A stretch of DNA of 64,000 bases. Origin: Saprospiraceae bacterium. GTDB taxonomy: Bacteria; Bacteroidota; Bacteroidia; Chitinophagales; Saprospiraceae. Each line of letters opens with the position of its first letter. Positions within the stretch are counted from its first letter, which is position 1. The stretch covers positions 82,032 to 146,031 of the forward strand of contig JADKEB010000016.1 in assembly GCA_016718205.1 (NCBI GenBank), written 5' to 3'. Below are positions 18,080 through 25,818 of this stretch, one piece after another. Below the pieces are notes generated by a model. The model had not been told where the DNA came from. It made no database searches and saw nothing but the letters and a program-made list of their open reading frames with translations. A program made the translations under genes and the position numbers.

Positions 18080-18755
18080 ACACATGAAAATTTTCCGTCA
18101 CGATCTTGCCATCAAAAAGATTGACAATCCTATGCGAGAACCCAGCATCATAAGGTGAGTGAGTCACCATCGCTATCGTAGTGCCTTCGTTGTTCAGCTC
18201 CTGAAGGAGTTTCATGACTTCTTCACCATTTTTGGAATCAAGGTTACCTGTGGGTTCATCTGCAAGTATGAGTTTTGGTTTTGCTACTACGGCTCTTGCG
18301 ATGGCCACTCTCTGCTGTTGACCACCTGACAACTGTTGTGGAAAGTGATTGCGTCTGTGCATCATGTTCATCCGCTCAAGTGCAGCTTCGACTTTAATTT
18401 TTCGTTCCGCTGTTGGTATTTTCAAATATAGAAGGGGTAACTCTACATTTTCAAATACTGACAGTTCATCAATCAAGTTAAAAGACTGAAAAATAAATCC
18501 GATATTACCTTTGCGGTGCTGAGCTCTTTGACGTTCGCTCATTTTGGCTACTTCAGTGCCATAAAATACATATGAGCCTTCTGTGGGATTGTCTAAGAGT
18601 CCTAAGATATTAAGAAGTGTAGATTTGCCGCATCCTGAAGGTCCCATAATAGCGACGAATTCACCATCTTTGATATCCATATCTATACCATTTAAGGCAG
18701 TGGTTTCTACTTCTTCTGTAGTGAATATTTTTTGTAAATTTTGTACTGAGATCAT
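18078..18755 (-). CDS. ABC transporter ATP-binding protein (MacB/LolD type)
   Basis: 225 residues. Walker A GPSGCGKS (about 38-45), Q-loop FQSFNLIDEL, signature LSGGQQQRVAIARA (about 142-155), Walker B LILADEPTGNLDS and the H-loop VTHSP are all present. Length and sequence fit the LolD/MacB N-terminal type that partners with FtsX-like permeases. It lies downstream of the membrane-fusion protein and upstream of two permeases, so the operon encodes a complete MacA-MacB-like inner membrane part; no TolC-like gene is adjacent. The stop codon overlaps repeat DNA. Confidence 0.95.
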   Translation of the reverse strand: MISVQNLQKIFTTEEVETTALNGIDMDIKDGEFVAIMGPSGCGKSTLLNILGLLDNPTEGSYVFYGTEVAKMSERQRAQHRKGNIGFIFQSFNLIDELSVFENVELPLLYLKIPTAERKIKVEAALERMNMMHRRNHFPQQLSGGQQQRVAIARAVVAKPKLILADEPTGNLDSKNGEEVMKLLQELNNEGTTIAMVTHSPYDAGFSHRIVNLFDGKIVTENFHV

Positions 18756-18762
18756 ATTATTT

Positions 18763-18864
18763 TAGGTATTAGGTATTAGATTATAGGTGTTAGGTGTTAG
18801 GTATTAGGTATTAGATAATAGGTGTTAGGTATTAGATAATAGGTGTTAGGTAATAGGTTTTAGT
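18763..18864. repeat. TTAGG-type array, left arm of the four-helix-bundle cassette
   Basis: Mixed AGGTATT, AGATAAT and AGGTGTT heptamers. Its segment 18771-18794 is the reverse complement of 19311-19334 with two mismatches in 24; in a minus-strand transcript both mismatches become G-U pairs. It lies immediately upstream of the ATPase ATG (18755). Confidence 0.9.
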
Positions 18865-18908
18865 TGAAAGGGCGATTCACATTAGTTTTAGGAATTTAAT
18901 TAAATGCA

Positions 18909-18916
18909 TATATTTG
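18909..18916 (+). promoter_or_regulatory. -7 box TATATTTG of the four-helix-bundle gene
   Basis: Perfect TANNTTTG match placed 16 bases before the ATG at 18933, with only a weak -33 element. It lets the gene be expressed on its own, against the direction of the surrounding operon. Confidence 0.5.
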
Positions 18917-18932
18917 TATAAAATAATGATTT

Positions 18933-19292
18933 ATGGTGGATTATAAAAAATTACAAATCTGGGAACGAAGCCACGCTATTGTCTTGGAAATATATAAGCT
19001 TTCAAAAGAATTTCCCAAAGAGGAACTGTATGGATTGACTTCGCAGCTTCGCAGATCATCGGTGTCAATTTCTTCAAACATTGCCGAAGGATGTGGTCGG
19101 AATTCAGATGCCGAGCTTGCTAGATTTTTAGTTATTGCCATGGGTTCCGCTGCCGAAGCTGAATACCAACTTTTATTGGCAAAAGATTTAGGATATATGG
19201 ATGATGTCATTTATAAAAAATTAGATGATGAACTTAACCAGATTAGAAAAATGCTCAATGCTTTCATAAAAAAAGTAAATGTCAGAAAATAA
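18933..19292 (+). CDS. Four-helix-bundle protein of the 23S rRNA IVP (S23/Avd-like) family
   Basis: 119 residues. Carries the family hallmarks: LQIWERSHAIVLEIYKLSKE at the N-terminus, ELYGLTSQLRRSSVSISSNI and AEGCGRNSDAELARFL in the middle, and EYQLLLAKDLGY near the end. Family members are encoded in intervening sequences of spirochaete 23S rRNA and resemble the Avd accessory protein of diversity-generating retroelements; they form barrel-shaped pentamers and can bind nucleic acid. Here it is not in rRNA but between the membrane-fusion and ATPase genes of an ABC operon, on the opposite strand, and is bounded by inverted arms of TTAGG-type repeats. No reverse transcriptase or variable repeat was seen nearby. 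The family call is firm; role unknown. Confidence 0.93.
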   Translation: MVDYKKLQIWERSHAIVLEIYKLSKEFPKEELYGLTSQLRRSSVSISSNIAEGCGRNSDAELARFLVIAMGSAAEAEYQLLLAKDLGYMDDVIYKKLDDELNQIRKMLNAFIKKVNVRK

Positions 19293-19301
19293 AACCACTT
19301 T

Positions 19302-19335
19302 AGCCTAATCCCTAACACCTACAACCTAATACCTA
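19302..19335. repeat. Right inverted arm of the four-helix-bundle cassette
   Basis: Reads CCTAATCCCTAACACCTAC followed by AACCTAATACCT on the plus strand, the reverse complement of the left array's edge (18771-18794), 22 of 24 positions. The stop codon of the membrane-fusion gene (19333-19335) falls at its outer end. Confidence 0.85.
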
Positions 19336-20580
19336 GAATTCCAACACCTCCTTATCTCCATAATTACTGTATGAGCTCGTGATCACTTTGTCGCCAGGCT
19401 TTAAACCATCCAAAACTTCATAGTAATTAGGATTTTTCCTTCCAAGGGATATATTTCGTTTTACAGCACGTTTGCCATCAGATTCTACTGCGTATACCCA
19501 GTTGCCACCCGTATCTGAGAAAAAGCCACCCACAGGAAGGAGCATAGCTTTTTGGGATTGACCCAATTCCAGTCTGACAGGTGATGATTGGCCTCTGCGG
19601 ATACCATCGGGTGCACTTTTAACAAAAGTCATATCTACGGCAAATCGACCGTTGTTAACTTCCGGGTACACTTTGAAGATTTCCATTTCGTATTTACCAC
19701 TATTAAACTCAAAGCTCGCTTTCAAGCCTGTGAAAATTCTGGATATATAGTGCTCATCTATATCAGCTCGCAGCTTGAAGCCATTCATATCATCGATCTG
19801 ACCGATATTTTGCCCTTGATTGATATTTGAACCTATCTCTACATTGATAGCCGACAATAGTCCTGTTACAGGTGCTTTTACTACCAGGTTTTCAAGCGTT
19901 TGCCGCCATAGATCTACGTTCTTTTGGGTTCTCATAAGTGTACCTTCCAGTTGTTTGATTTGGAGCTCGGCATTTTCCTGCTGATATTTTTGAGATTCAA
20001 TTTCGATCTGACGCTGTTTTACAAGACGATCGTACTCCCTTTTGCTTCTTTGATAATCGAGATCGGAGACCATATTGGATGATTTGAGTTTTTCGTTTCT
20101 GTCCAGCACATCTTTTGCTTGAGCAGTCTGAAAATCTAGGTCACTTAATGTTTTCTGAAGATTAAAACGTTCTACTTTGAGTCTTTGCCTCGTATTCTGA
20201 AGATCATTGACGAGTCTGCTTGCTTCTGTTTCAGATTGCAGGAAGTTGAGTTTGAGATTTTGGTTTTCGAGACGCAGGATGATGTCTCCTGACTTGACCA
20301 TATTACCACCATCTACCAATTTCTGCGTTACATAACCACCAACGATAGCATCAAGCTGTATAGTTTTCAGTGGTTGTACGACACCTTGAATGATAATATA
20401 TTCATCAAAGCTGCCCTCAGAGACTTCTGATACTGTTAGTTTTTCAGCATCTACATTGAGCTTAGACCTTTTGTCTGCAAAGCCAAACTGCCAGACCACA
20501 AAAGTCAAAAAGAGCATTGCGAGACTACTCAAAACTATCCGCTGTCGGTTCCAGAATTTTTTTAGTATTACTTTATCCAT
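19333..20580 (-). CDS. HlyD/MacA-like membrane fusion protein (efflux periplasmic adaptor)
   Basis: About 415 residues from the ATG at 20580. A single N-terminal membrane helix (IVLSSLAMLFLTFVVWQFGF), a split lipoyl-like domain (VVQPLKTIQLDAIVGGYVTQ), a long coiled-coil hairpin (about residues 105-215) and the C-terminal beta-barrel and MP domains. The ATG at 20607 is less likely because it would lie upstream of the transcript start predicted from the sigma-54-like site at 20613-20628. First gene of the ABC operon; it should bridge the permeases to an outer membrane channel. Four-helix-bundle cassette inserted directly downstream. Confidence 0.92.
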   Translation of the reverse strand: MDKVILKKFWNRQRIVLSSLAMLFLTFVVWQFGFADKRSKLNVDAEKLTVSEVSEGSFDEYIIIQGVVQPLKTIQLDAIVGGYVTQKLVDGGNMVKSGDIILRLENQNLKLNFLQSETEASRLVNDLQNTRQRLKVERFNLQKTLSDLDFQTAQAKDVLDRNEKLKSSNMVSDLDYQRSKREYDRLVKQRQIEIESQKYQQENAELQIKQLEGTLMRTQKNVDLWRQTLENLVVKAPVTGLLSAINVEIGSNINQGQNIGQIDDMNGFKLRADIDEHYISRIFTGLKASFEFNSGKYEMEIFKVYPEVNNGRFAVDMTFVKSAPDGIRRGQSSPVRLELGQSQKAMLLPVGGFFSDTGGNWVYAVESDGKRAVKRNISLGRKNPNYYEVLDGLKPGDKVITSSYSNYGDKEVLEF

Positions 20581-20612
20581 CTTAAATATTGGTATACTTA
20601 TAGCCATTATAA

Positions 20613-20628
20613 TACCATCAGTGTGCCA
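20613..20628 (-). promoter_or_regulatory. Possible sigma-54 (-24/-12) promoter of the ABC operon
   Basis: On the minus strand TTGGCACACTGATGGTA: a good -24 element (TTGGCAC) with a weak -12 (GGTA in place of TTGC) at the right distance. Close match to the site at 4960-4975. Predicts a start near 20602 and a leader of about 20 bases to ATG 20580. Confidence 0.5.
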
Positions 20629-20681
20629 AATATTTAATACCCTGTATTACAGTTTATTAAGAATTTATAGTCATTATTGTT

Positions 20682-20697
20682 TGTCCGATTTTGGACG
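20682..20697. promoter_or_regulatory. Palindromic upstream site, second copy
   Basis: TGTCCGATTTTGGACG followed by TCGGTGTACG, matching the copy at 5029-5055 in sequence and in distance to the sigma-54-like site. Confidence 0.5.
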
Positions 20698-20780
20698 TCG
20701 GTGTACGATGTTGTAAGAAGATTAGCTGGAGCAAGGGGGACCCATTCAAAACGGGAAATGGGACTACCCAAAGCCGAGCC

Positions 20781-21350
20781 TTAATAAACGCCTCTATAAA
20801 CATCCGCCATATGTAGCTCAACATCTATTGATTCCAAAAAAATGGTAACGTCTATGGATTTATATTCTGAAAGTCTCCAAACACCATTTGATTCTTTAAA
20901 ATATTTCTCGGCATGTATCGAACCTGTAGAATCTATCACTAAATATTCCCTTAGGCTGGCAATATCTCTGTAAAGCATAAATTTGGTGCCACGATCATAA
21001 TCACGCGTGCTTTCTGACAAGATTTCTATAAGTACTATTGGGTTGGTGGCTGTATCAAATACATTGTCTAATTTTTCAACCTCACCGCAAATGACGCTGA
21101 TATCGGGATAAGTATAAAGCGAATTTGTTTGAGCATGGATTCTTAGATCGCTATTGAAAACATTACAAGGCTTATCTTTAAGCTCGCTATAAAGTTCACC
21201 TGTTAAATTGGTAACTATTTTATTATGTTCAATAGTAGCTCCCGCCATGGCAAAGATTTCTCCCTGATAATATTCATGTTTCTCTAAGGAGTTGATTTCC
21301 AATTCCAGGTATTCCAATGCTGACACTAATTTTTTTTCAGGTAAACCCAT
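20781..21350 (-). CDS. Uma2-family (DUF820) putative restriction-type endonuclease, copy 2
   Basis: 189 residues. Contains the Uma2 PD-(D/E)XK core: SLYTYPDISVICGEVEK (conserved D near residue 81) and NPIVLIEILSEST (E near 108), followed by DYDRGTKFMLYRDI. Members are common in multiple copies in cyanobacteria and Bacteroidota; their role is not established. It is the downstream copy of a tandem duplication with 21429-21998; differences concentrate near residues 43-67 and 166-170 while the rest is almost identical, including the promoter. Confidence 0.9.
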   Translation of the reverse strand: MGLPEKKLVSALEYLELEINSLEKHEYYQGEIFAMAGATIEHNKIVTNLTGELYSELKDKPCNVFNSDLRIHAQTNSLYTYPDISVICGEVEKLDNVFDTATNPIVLIEILSESTRDYDRGTKFMLYRDIASLREYLVIDSTGSIHAEKYFKESNGVWRLSEYKSIDVTIFLESIDVELHMADVYRGVY

Positions 21351-21366
21351 ACTTTAAAAATTTATA

Positions 21367-21374
21367 CAAAGTTA
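21367..21374 (-). promoter_or_regulatory. -7 box TAACTTTG of Uma2 copy 2
   Basis: Perfect TANNTTTG match on the minus strand, 16 bases before the ATG at 21350. The same box and leader are repeated in front of the other copy. Confidence 0.6.
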
Positions 21375-21428
21375 AGGTATTTTATAATTAATGTATTGTT
21401 TTATCACAATGGTTTGTATATCAGACTA

Positions 21429-21998
21429 TTAATAAACGCCTCTATAAACATCCGCCATATGTAGCTCAACATCTATTGATTCCAAAAAAATGGTATTGTC
21501 TTTGGTTTTATATTCTGAAAGTCTCCAAACACCATTTGATTCTTTAAAATATTTCTCGGCATGTATCGAACCTGTAGAATCTATCACTAAATATTCCCTT
21601 AGGCTGGCAATATCTCTGTAAAGCATAAATTTGGTGCCCCGGTCATAATCACGCGTGCTTTCTGACAAGATTTCTATAAGTACTATTGGGTTGGTGGCAG
21701 TATCAAATACATTGTCTAATTTTTCAACTTCACCGCAAATGACGCTGATGTCAGGGTAAGTATAAAGCGAATTTGTTTGCGCGTGGATCCTGAGATCGCT
21801 GTTATAGGGCACACAATTTTTATTCTTTAAACCACTTCCTAATTCAACAAAGGTATTTGAAGTTATTCGATTATGTTCTATCGTAGCACCTGCCATCGCA
21901 AAGATTTCTCCTTGATAATATTCATGTTTCTCTAAGGAGATGATTTCCAATTCCAGGTATTCCAATGCTGACACTAATTTTTTTTCAGGTAAACCCAT
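21429..21998 (-). CDS. Uma2-family (DUF820) putative restriction-type endonuclease, copy 1
   Basis: 189 residues, same family and motifs as the neighbour at 20781-21350 and the same length. The repeat unit (gene, leader and -7 box) is 648 bases. The proteins are nearly identical except for a block after ATIEHN (RITSNTFVELGSGLKNKN against KIVTNLTGELYSELKDKP) and a few residues near YKTKDN/YKSIDV. Each gene has its own promoter, so they can be expressed separately. Confidence 0.9.
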   Translation of the reverse strand: MGLPEKKLVSALEYLELEIISLEKHEYYQGEIFAMAGATIEHNRITSNTFVELGSGLKNKNCVPYNSDLRIHAQTNSLYTYPDISVICGEVEKLDNVFDTATNPIVLIEILSESTRDYDRGTKFMLYRDIASLREYLVIDSTGSIHAEKYFKESNGVWRLSEYKTKDNTIFLESIDVELHMADVYRGVY

Positions 21999-22014
21999 AC
22001 TTTAAAAATTTATA

Positions 22015-22022
22015 CAAAGTTA
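22015..22022 (-). promoter_or_regulatory. -7 box TAACTTTG of Uma2 copy 1
   Basis: Same element and same spacing to the ATG (21998) as in the other copy, showing that the duplication included the promoter. Confidence 0.6.
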
Positions 22023-22168
22023 AGGTATTTTGGTGAAAATAGTAGTCAATTTATGTGTAATGTGTGTAAGGATGTCATTCATGTAAAGTGAAAGCACCTT
22101 TAATAATAAATATTGTAACCTTAACCTGATCTTGTCCGTAATAGTTACAACAAATTAAATATCACGTT

Positions 22169-22888
22169 ATGTATTCTATCAGACCTATTTCATCATTCAT
22201 GTTGATAATCAGCGTATGCATTCATTTTTCATACAATTACAGTTTTCCTCGTGAAGTCAAATTGAATAAAATATTCTTATCTGAAAGTCAAATATATCTG
22301 AATGGGAATGCAACTATCAATGTGAAGAGTCACACTAAAAATACTGTCGAATACGACATAGCCAACAAGGAAGAAAAACAGTTACGGGTCGAAATAATCC
22401 GTGACACCCTTTTCATCTCCCAAACCATCGAAAAGAAAACCATTTTTAATATATTTTCAAATAAAGATGACGATGATTTCCCAGTATTAAATGTCCTGAT
22501 TCCGGACAAAATTGATAAACTCCAAGCAACATTATTGAAGAATGGCGATATTATCTTTGATACTCCCTTGACGGCTAATGAAGTATCAATGGTGGTCATT
22601 GGTAACGGAGACATAAAGTGCAACAGTGATCTCTCAACGCAGAAATGCAGGATGGAAGTCAAAGGCAATGGCGACATCAAAATAAATCAAATTAAATCAG
22701 ACCTTCTCGATTGTGCGGTTTATGGTAATGGTGATATCAAAATAGACCAAATTACTACAAAAAACCTGATAGGAAAAGTTGAAGGAAATGGAGATATTGA
22801 TTTTGGTCATGGAGTAGCTGATGATATTGCCACTCCCAATGGAGTTCGCGGTTTGATTCTTAATAAACTTTCAAAATCAAAAGAATAA
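22169..22888 (+). CDS. GIN-domain (DUF2807) exported protein
   Basis: 239 residues with a signal-like N-terminus (FMLIISVCIHFSY). The C-terminal half contains repeated beta-solenoid turns ending in GNGDI (about residues 150, 170, 189, 207) plus a variant KNGDI near 126, the mark of the head-GIN/DUF2807 family common in Bacteroidota. These domains form a parallel beta-solenoid; the function is unknown. Preceded by the divergent Uma2 pair and followed by a miniature element. Confidence 0.85.
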   Translation: MYSIRPISSFMLIISVCIHFSYNYSFPREVKLNKIFLSESQIYLNGNATINVKSHTKNTVEYDIANKEEKQLRVEIIRDTLFISQTIEKKTIFNIFSNKDDDDFPVLNVLIPDKIDKLQATLLKNGDIIFDTPLTANEVSMVVIGNGDIKCNSDLSTQKCRMEVKGNGDIKINQIKSDLLDCAVYGNGDIKIDQITTKNLIGKVEGNGDIDFGHGVADDIATPNGVRGLILNKLSKSKE

Positions 22889-22915
22889 CAAATTTACCTT
22901 AGTATTCCGTCATCT

Positions 22916-23105
22916 TAGAGTATGTTTAAAATTTTTCTTAGTTGTAAATCAAGAGATTATGGTTCTGACAATAAAATAATCAACGCATTTAGCCTGCCTG
23001 ACAACTATATCATAGGCGGGCAGGTGAACTAAATAAGGCGATTATTTTGAAGTCAGGTTCATAATACATTGATTTGAAGACAATAAAAATTTAAACATAC
23101 TCTTA
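22916..23105. repeat. Miniature inverted-repeat element, AGAGTATGTTTAAA family (short subtype)
   Basis: 190 bases with inverted ends AGAGTATGTTTAAA and TTTAAACATACTCT. It also has inner inverted sequences and a hairpin with a GCCTGCC/GGCGGGC arm. No frame. The inside is related to the element at 11391-11556 but not to the long subtype. Confidence 0.85.
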
Positions 23106-23418
23106 TCATATTACGATGATGTTTTACGTGTCTTTATCATATTACGACAATAAATGTCCTGATTATAAATCACTTTAAAGACAAGATTCGTTTCATCTTT
23201 ACTCAAAATCATTATACTTTTTAAGCTATTTTCCAAGCCAATTTTATTTTGAGTATAAATTCCTCTCTTTCAGTCTATCATAAAAATTTAACACCATCTT
23301 GAGCTATTCAAGAATTGCAAAAAATAAAGAAAAACCACATTTTTGTTAAATTTTTCATAACAATCCTATTCTAATCAGCATTGTTTCAACAATGGCTTGC
23401 TGAAAGCGTTTTATTGCT

Positions 23419-23426
23419 TACTTTTG
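23419..23426 (+). promoter_or_regulatory. Bacteroidota promoter, -7 box TACTTTTG
   Basis: TANNTTTG match with a TTG 19 bases upstream (23397-23399), close to the consensus spacing. It would give the TlpA-like gene a leader of about 130 bases. The rest of 23106-23564 is AT-rich with no frame. Confidence 0.5.
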
Positions 23427-23564
23427 TGGTTTTTATTGTTCACACATTTTCAAAAATTCATAATCTGCTGATTCTTTTACGACAATAAAATAACAAACTT
23501 TGTGGACAGAAATTTACTTTTAACTTAAAAATAGCATTCTTTAATTATTAAATTTTAAAATTTT

Positions 23565-24674
23565 ATGTCTTTTATTAAGCAATATTACATAGGTCTTTTA
23601 GCTATCCTTCTAGTAGCTTCATGCGGAGCTTTAAAAGGAACAAAAATAACAGGCACCCTTACTGGCGCCGAAAATATGATGGTCTATCTGGACAATGTCA
23701 CTTTAACCCAGCAACCCAATATACTTTTGCAAGAAACTGTAGGGGCTGATGGAAAATTTACTTTTTCACTGCCCGAAGGTATTAAAAAAGGTATATATCG
23801 ACTCCGTATAGGTGAGCAAGTTGCCGAAATTATTTCAGACGGCACGGAAAAAGAAGTAATTTTTAATGGTAAACTCACAGATCTAAATGAATTCAATTAC
23901 AAAGTAACAGGTTCAAAGCTTACTGAATCGTACTTTCAAACCGTCAGAAGTTATATTGATCAAAAAATGGATGTTCCGGCTCTGACTACTTATACAGGTA
24001 AAACAGCGGATCCTTTGGTGGCTTATCAACTTGCAGTTAGGTTATTCACATTGAGACCTGAATTCCTTGACCTGCATAAAGAAGTGGCAAAAAAACTTAC
24101 TGCACAGGATCCCAAATTCGAGCTGGCTAAAGAGTATAATCAGGTCATCGGCCAATTGGAACAACAAATACAAATGGAAGCATCAGCGGCAAAAATAAAA
24201 GTCGGTGAGGACGCTCCTGAAATCGCACTACCAGGTCCTGACGGCAAAATGAGAAAGTTATCAAGCTATAAAGGTAAAGTAGTACTTATCGACTTTTGGG
24301 CATCATGGTGCGGACCATGCCGAAAAGCCAACCCACATGTGGTTGAAGTGTATCACAAGTATAAAGGAAAAGGTTTTGATGTATTCTCTGTGTCGCTGGA
24401 TGGGATAGACAGCAGAACTGCTCAAAGATTCACTGATGCCGCACAACTGAAAGAACAAACTGATGCTACTAAACAAAGATGGATTGCAGCAATACAGCAA
24501 GACCAACTTGCATGGGATGGTCATGTCTCTGATCTCAAAAAATGGGAATGTGCGCCAGCTCAGATATATGGCGTCAGAGGTATTCCTCAGACTTTTCTGG
24601 TAGGAAGAGACGGCAAAATAGTCGCTCTCAACCCAAGAAATGATCTTGAAGAACAAGTGCAAAAGTACCTGTAA
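23565..24674 (+). CDS. TlpA/ResA-like thiol-disulfide oxidoreductase lipoprotein
   Basis: 369 residues. Lipoprotein signal (LLAILLVASC), an N-terminal DUF4369-type beta domain (ITGTLTGAENMMVYLDNVTL), a helical linker and a C-terminal thioredoxin fold with WASWCGPCRK (about residues 246-255) and the cis-Pro region GIPQTFLVGRDG. A helical insert of about 45 residues sits between VSLDG and the cis-Pro. The family reduces disulfides in the periplasm or has roles in cytochrome maturation and stress response. Monocistronic, followed by a strong terminator. Confidence 0.92.
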   Translation: MSFIKQYYIGLLAILLVASCGALKGTKITGTLTGAENMMVYLDNVTLTQQPNILLQETVGADGKFTFSLPEGIKKGIYRLRIGEQVAEIISDGTEKEVIFNGKLTDLNEFNYKVTGSKLTESYFQTVRSYIDQKMDVPALTTYTGKTADPLVAYQLAVRLFTLRPEFLDLHKEVAKKLTAQDPKFELAKEYNQVIGQLEQQIQMEASAAKIKVGEDAPEIALPGPDGKMRKLSSYKGKVVLIDFWASWCGPCRKANPHVVEVYHKYKGKGFDVFSVSLDGIDSRTAQRFTDAAQLKEQTDATKQRWIAAIQQDQLAWDGHVSDLKKWECAPAQIYGVRGIPQTFLVGRDGKIVALNPRNDLEEQVQKYL

Positions 24675-24700
24675 GAATTCTATACATGATAGTGAATATA

Positions 24701-24733
24701 AAGAGTCATTGTGAAAACGATGACTCTTTTTTT
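24701..24733. terminator. Hairpin plus T-run terminator
   Basis: AAGAGTCAT...ATGACTCTT stem of about 12 pairs with a GAAA loop, followed by TTTTTTTT. It serves the TlpA-like gene and may also stop the convergent histidine kinase unit. Confidence 0.85.
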
Positions 24734-24790
24734 TATTTATTGAACTGTCAAATAATATATCGCTAATGCCTAATTAAATACTATCAGTTA

Positions 24791-25816
24791 TCAGGCTTTC
24801 TTCAGAGTAAATCCGAATGTAGACCCTATATCAGGGGTGGATCTGACATTGATAGTCTGATCGTGGGCTTCTATGATATGCTTAACTATAGAAAGTCCCA
24901 GTCCTGAACCACCTTGTTTTCGGCTTCGGCTGGAATCCACTCTATAAAACCTGTCGAATACATGTTTTAGGTGTTTCTCATCTATGCCCAAACCGTTGTC
25001 TGAAACTTCAATTAAAATTTCAGACTCAGTATCATAAAAAGAAACCTTGGTAACACCGCCTTCCTTTCCATACTTTATAGAATTTACCAAAAGATTGGTC
25101 AGCACCTGTCTGATCGAATCTCTGTCGCCCATTACAAAATAAGGATGTGAAGCACCCTCTTTAAATTTCAACCCTATTTTTTTCTTTTTCGCCATGGGTT
25201 TCAGATCTTTAAATATGTCATTGGTCAGCTGTCTGATATCAAATTTTCTAAATTCCATCTGCATCTGACCTGATTCCAACCTTGTGATGATTTCAAGATC
25301 TTCCACAATATTTTGTAGTCTGACTGTATTGTCCACAGCTCTTCTAAGATAATCTTTATTGATACTTTCATCATACAATCCTCCATCCAACAATGTATAC
25401 AAATATGCTTGAATCGAAAAAATCGGGGTCTTCAACTCGTGTGATATGTTTCCCACATAATTTTTTCGATACTCTTCCAAAGACTTCAGAGTGGCAAGCT
25501 CTTTTTTTGTGGTCTCCGCCCATTCCATCACCTTGGTGTTGACGTCTTCGAGGCTCTCTTTTGAGATATCTTCAGCAAACTTGTCTTTTTTGGCTTCATA
25601 GATCAGTTTATATATCAATTTGACTTTTCTGAATACATATCTTTCTATAAAAAACCGAACGATCAAAAAATTAAGAAAAATGACGGGAAGCAAAAATAGA
25701 AGTAGCCATAAAAAACTGAACCATTTGGTAAAAAGATAAATAATAACTACATTGAATACAGAAACAATGACTGTAATAAGTATGGTAATTTGCCGTATTG
25801 TGATATTTTTATTCAC
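24791..25816 (-). CDS. PhoR-like sensor histidine kinase
   Basis: 341 residues. Two N-terminal membrane helices (about 9-30 and 35-55), a short linker, the HisKA box NISHELKTPIFS (His near residue 125), and an HATPase_c domain with N box NLLVNSIKYG, G1 DNGLGID, F and G2 (GGSGLGLSIV) boxes. Likely works with the response regulator gene at 25819-26508, which ends two bases upstream of its start. The signal is unknown; a phosphate link is suggested only by overall similarity to PhoR. Confidence 0.93.
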   Translation of the reverse strand: MNKNITIRQITILITVIVSVFNVVIIYLFTKWFSFLWLLLFLLPVIFLNFLIVRFFIERYVFRKVKLIYKLIYEAKKDKFAEDISKESLEDVNTKVMEWAETTKKELATLKSLEEYRKNYVGNISHELKTPIFSIQAYLYTLLDGGLYDESINKDYLRRAVDNTVRLQNIVEDLEIITRLESGQMQMEFRKFDIRQLTNDIFKDLKPMAKKKKIGLKFKEGASHPYFVMGDRDSIRQVLTNLLVNSIKYGKEGGVTKVSFYDTESEILIEVSDNGLGIDEKHLKHVFDRFYRVDSSRSRKQGGSGLGLSIVKHIIEAHDQTINVRSTPDIGSTFGFTLKKA

Positions 25817-25818
25817 TA

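Noticed and set aside
18933..19292. Accessory gene of a diversity-generating retroelement (Avd)
   Set aside because: The protein family is related to Avd, but no reverse transcriptase, template repeat or variable repeat was found in the window.
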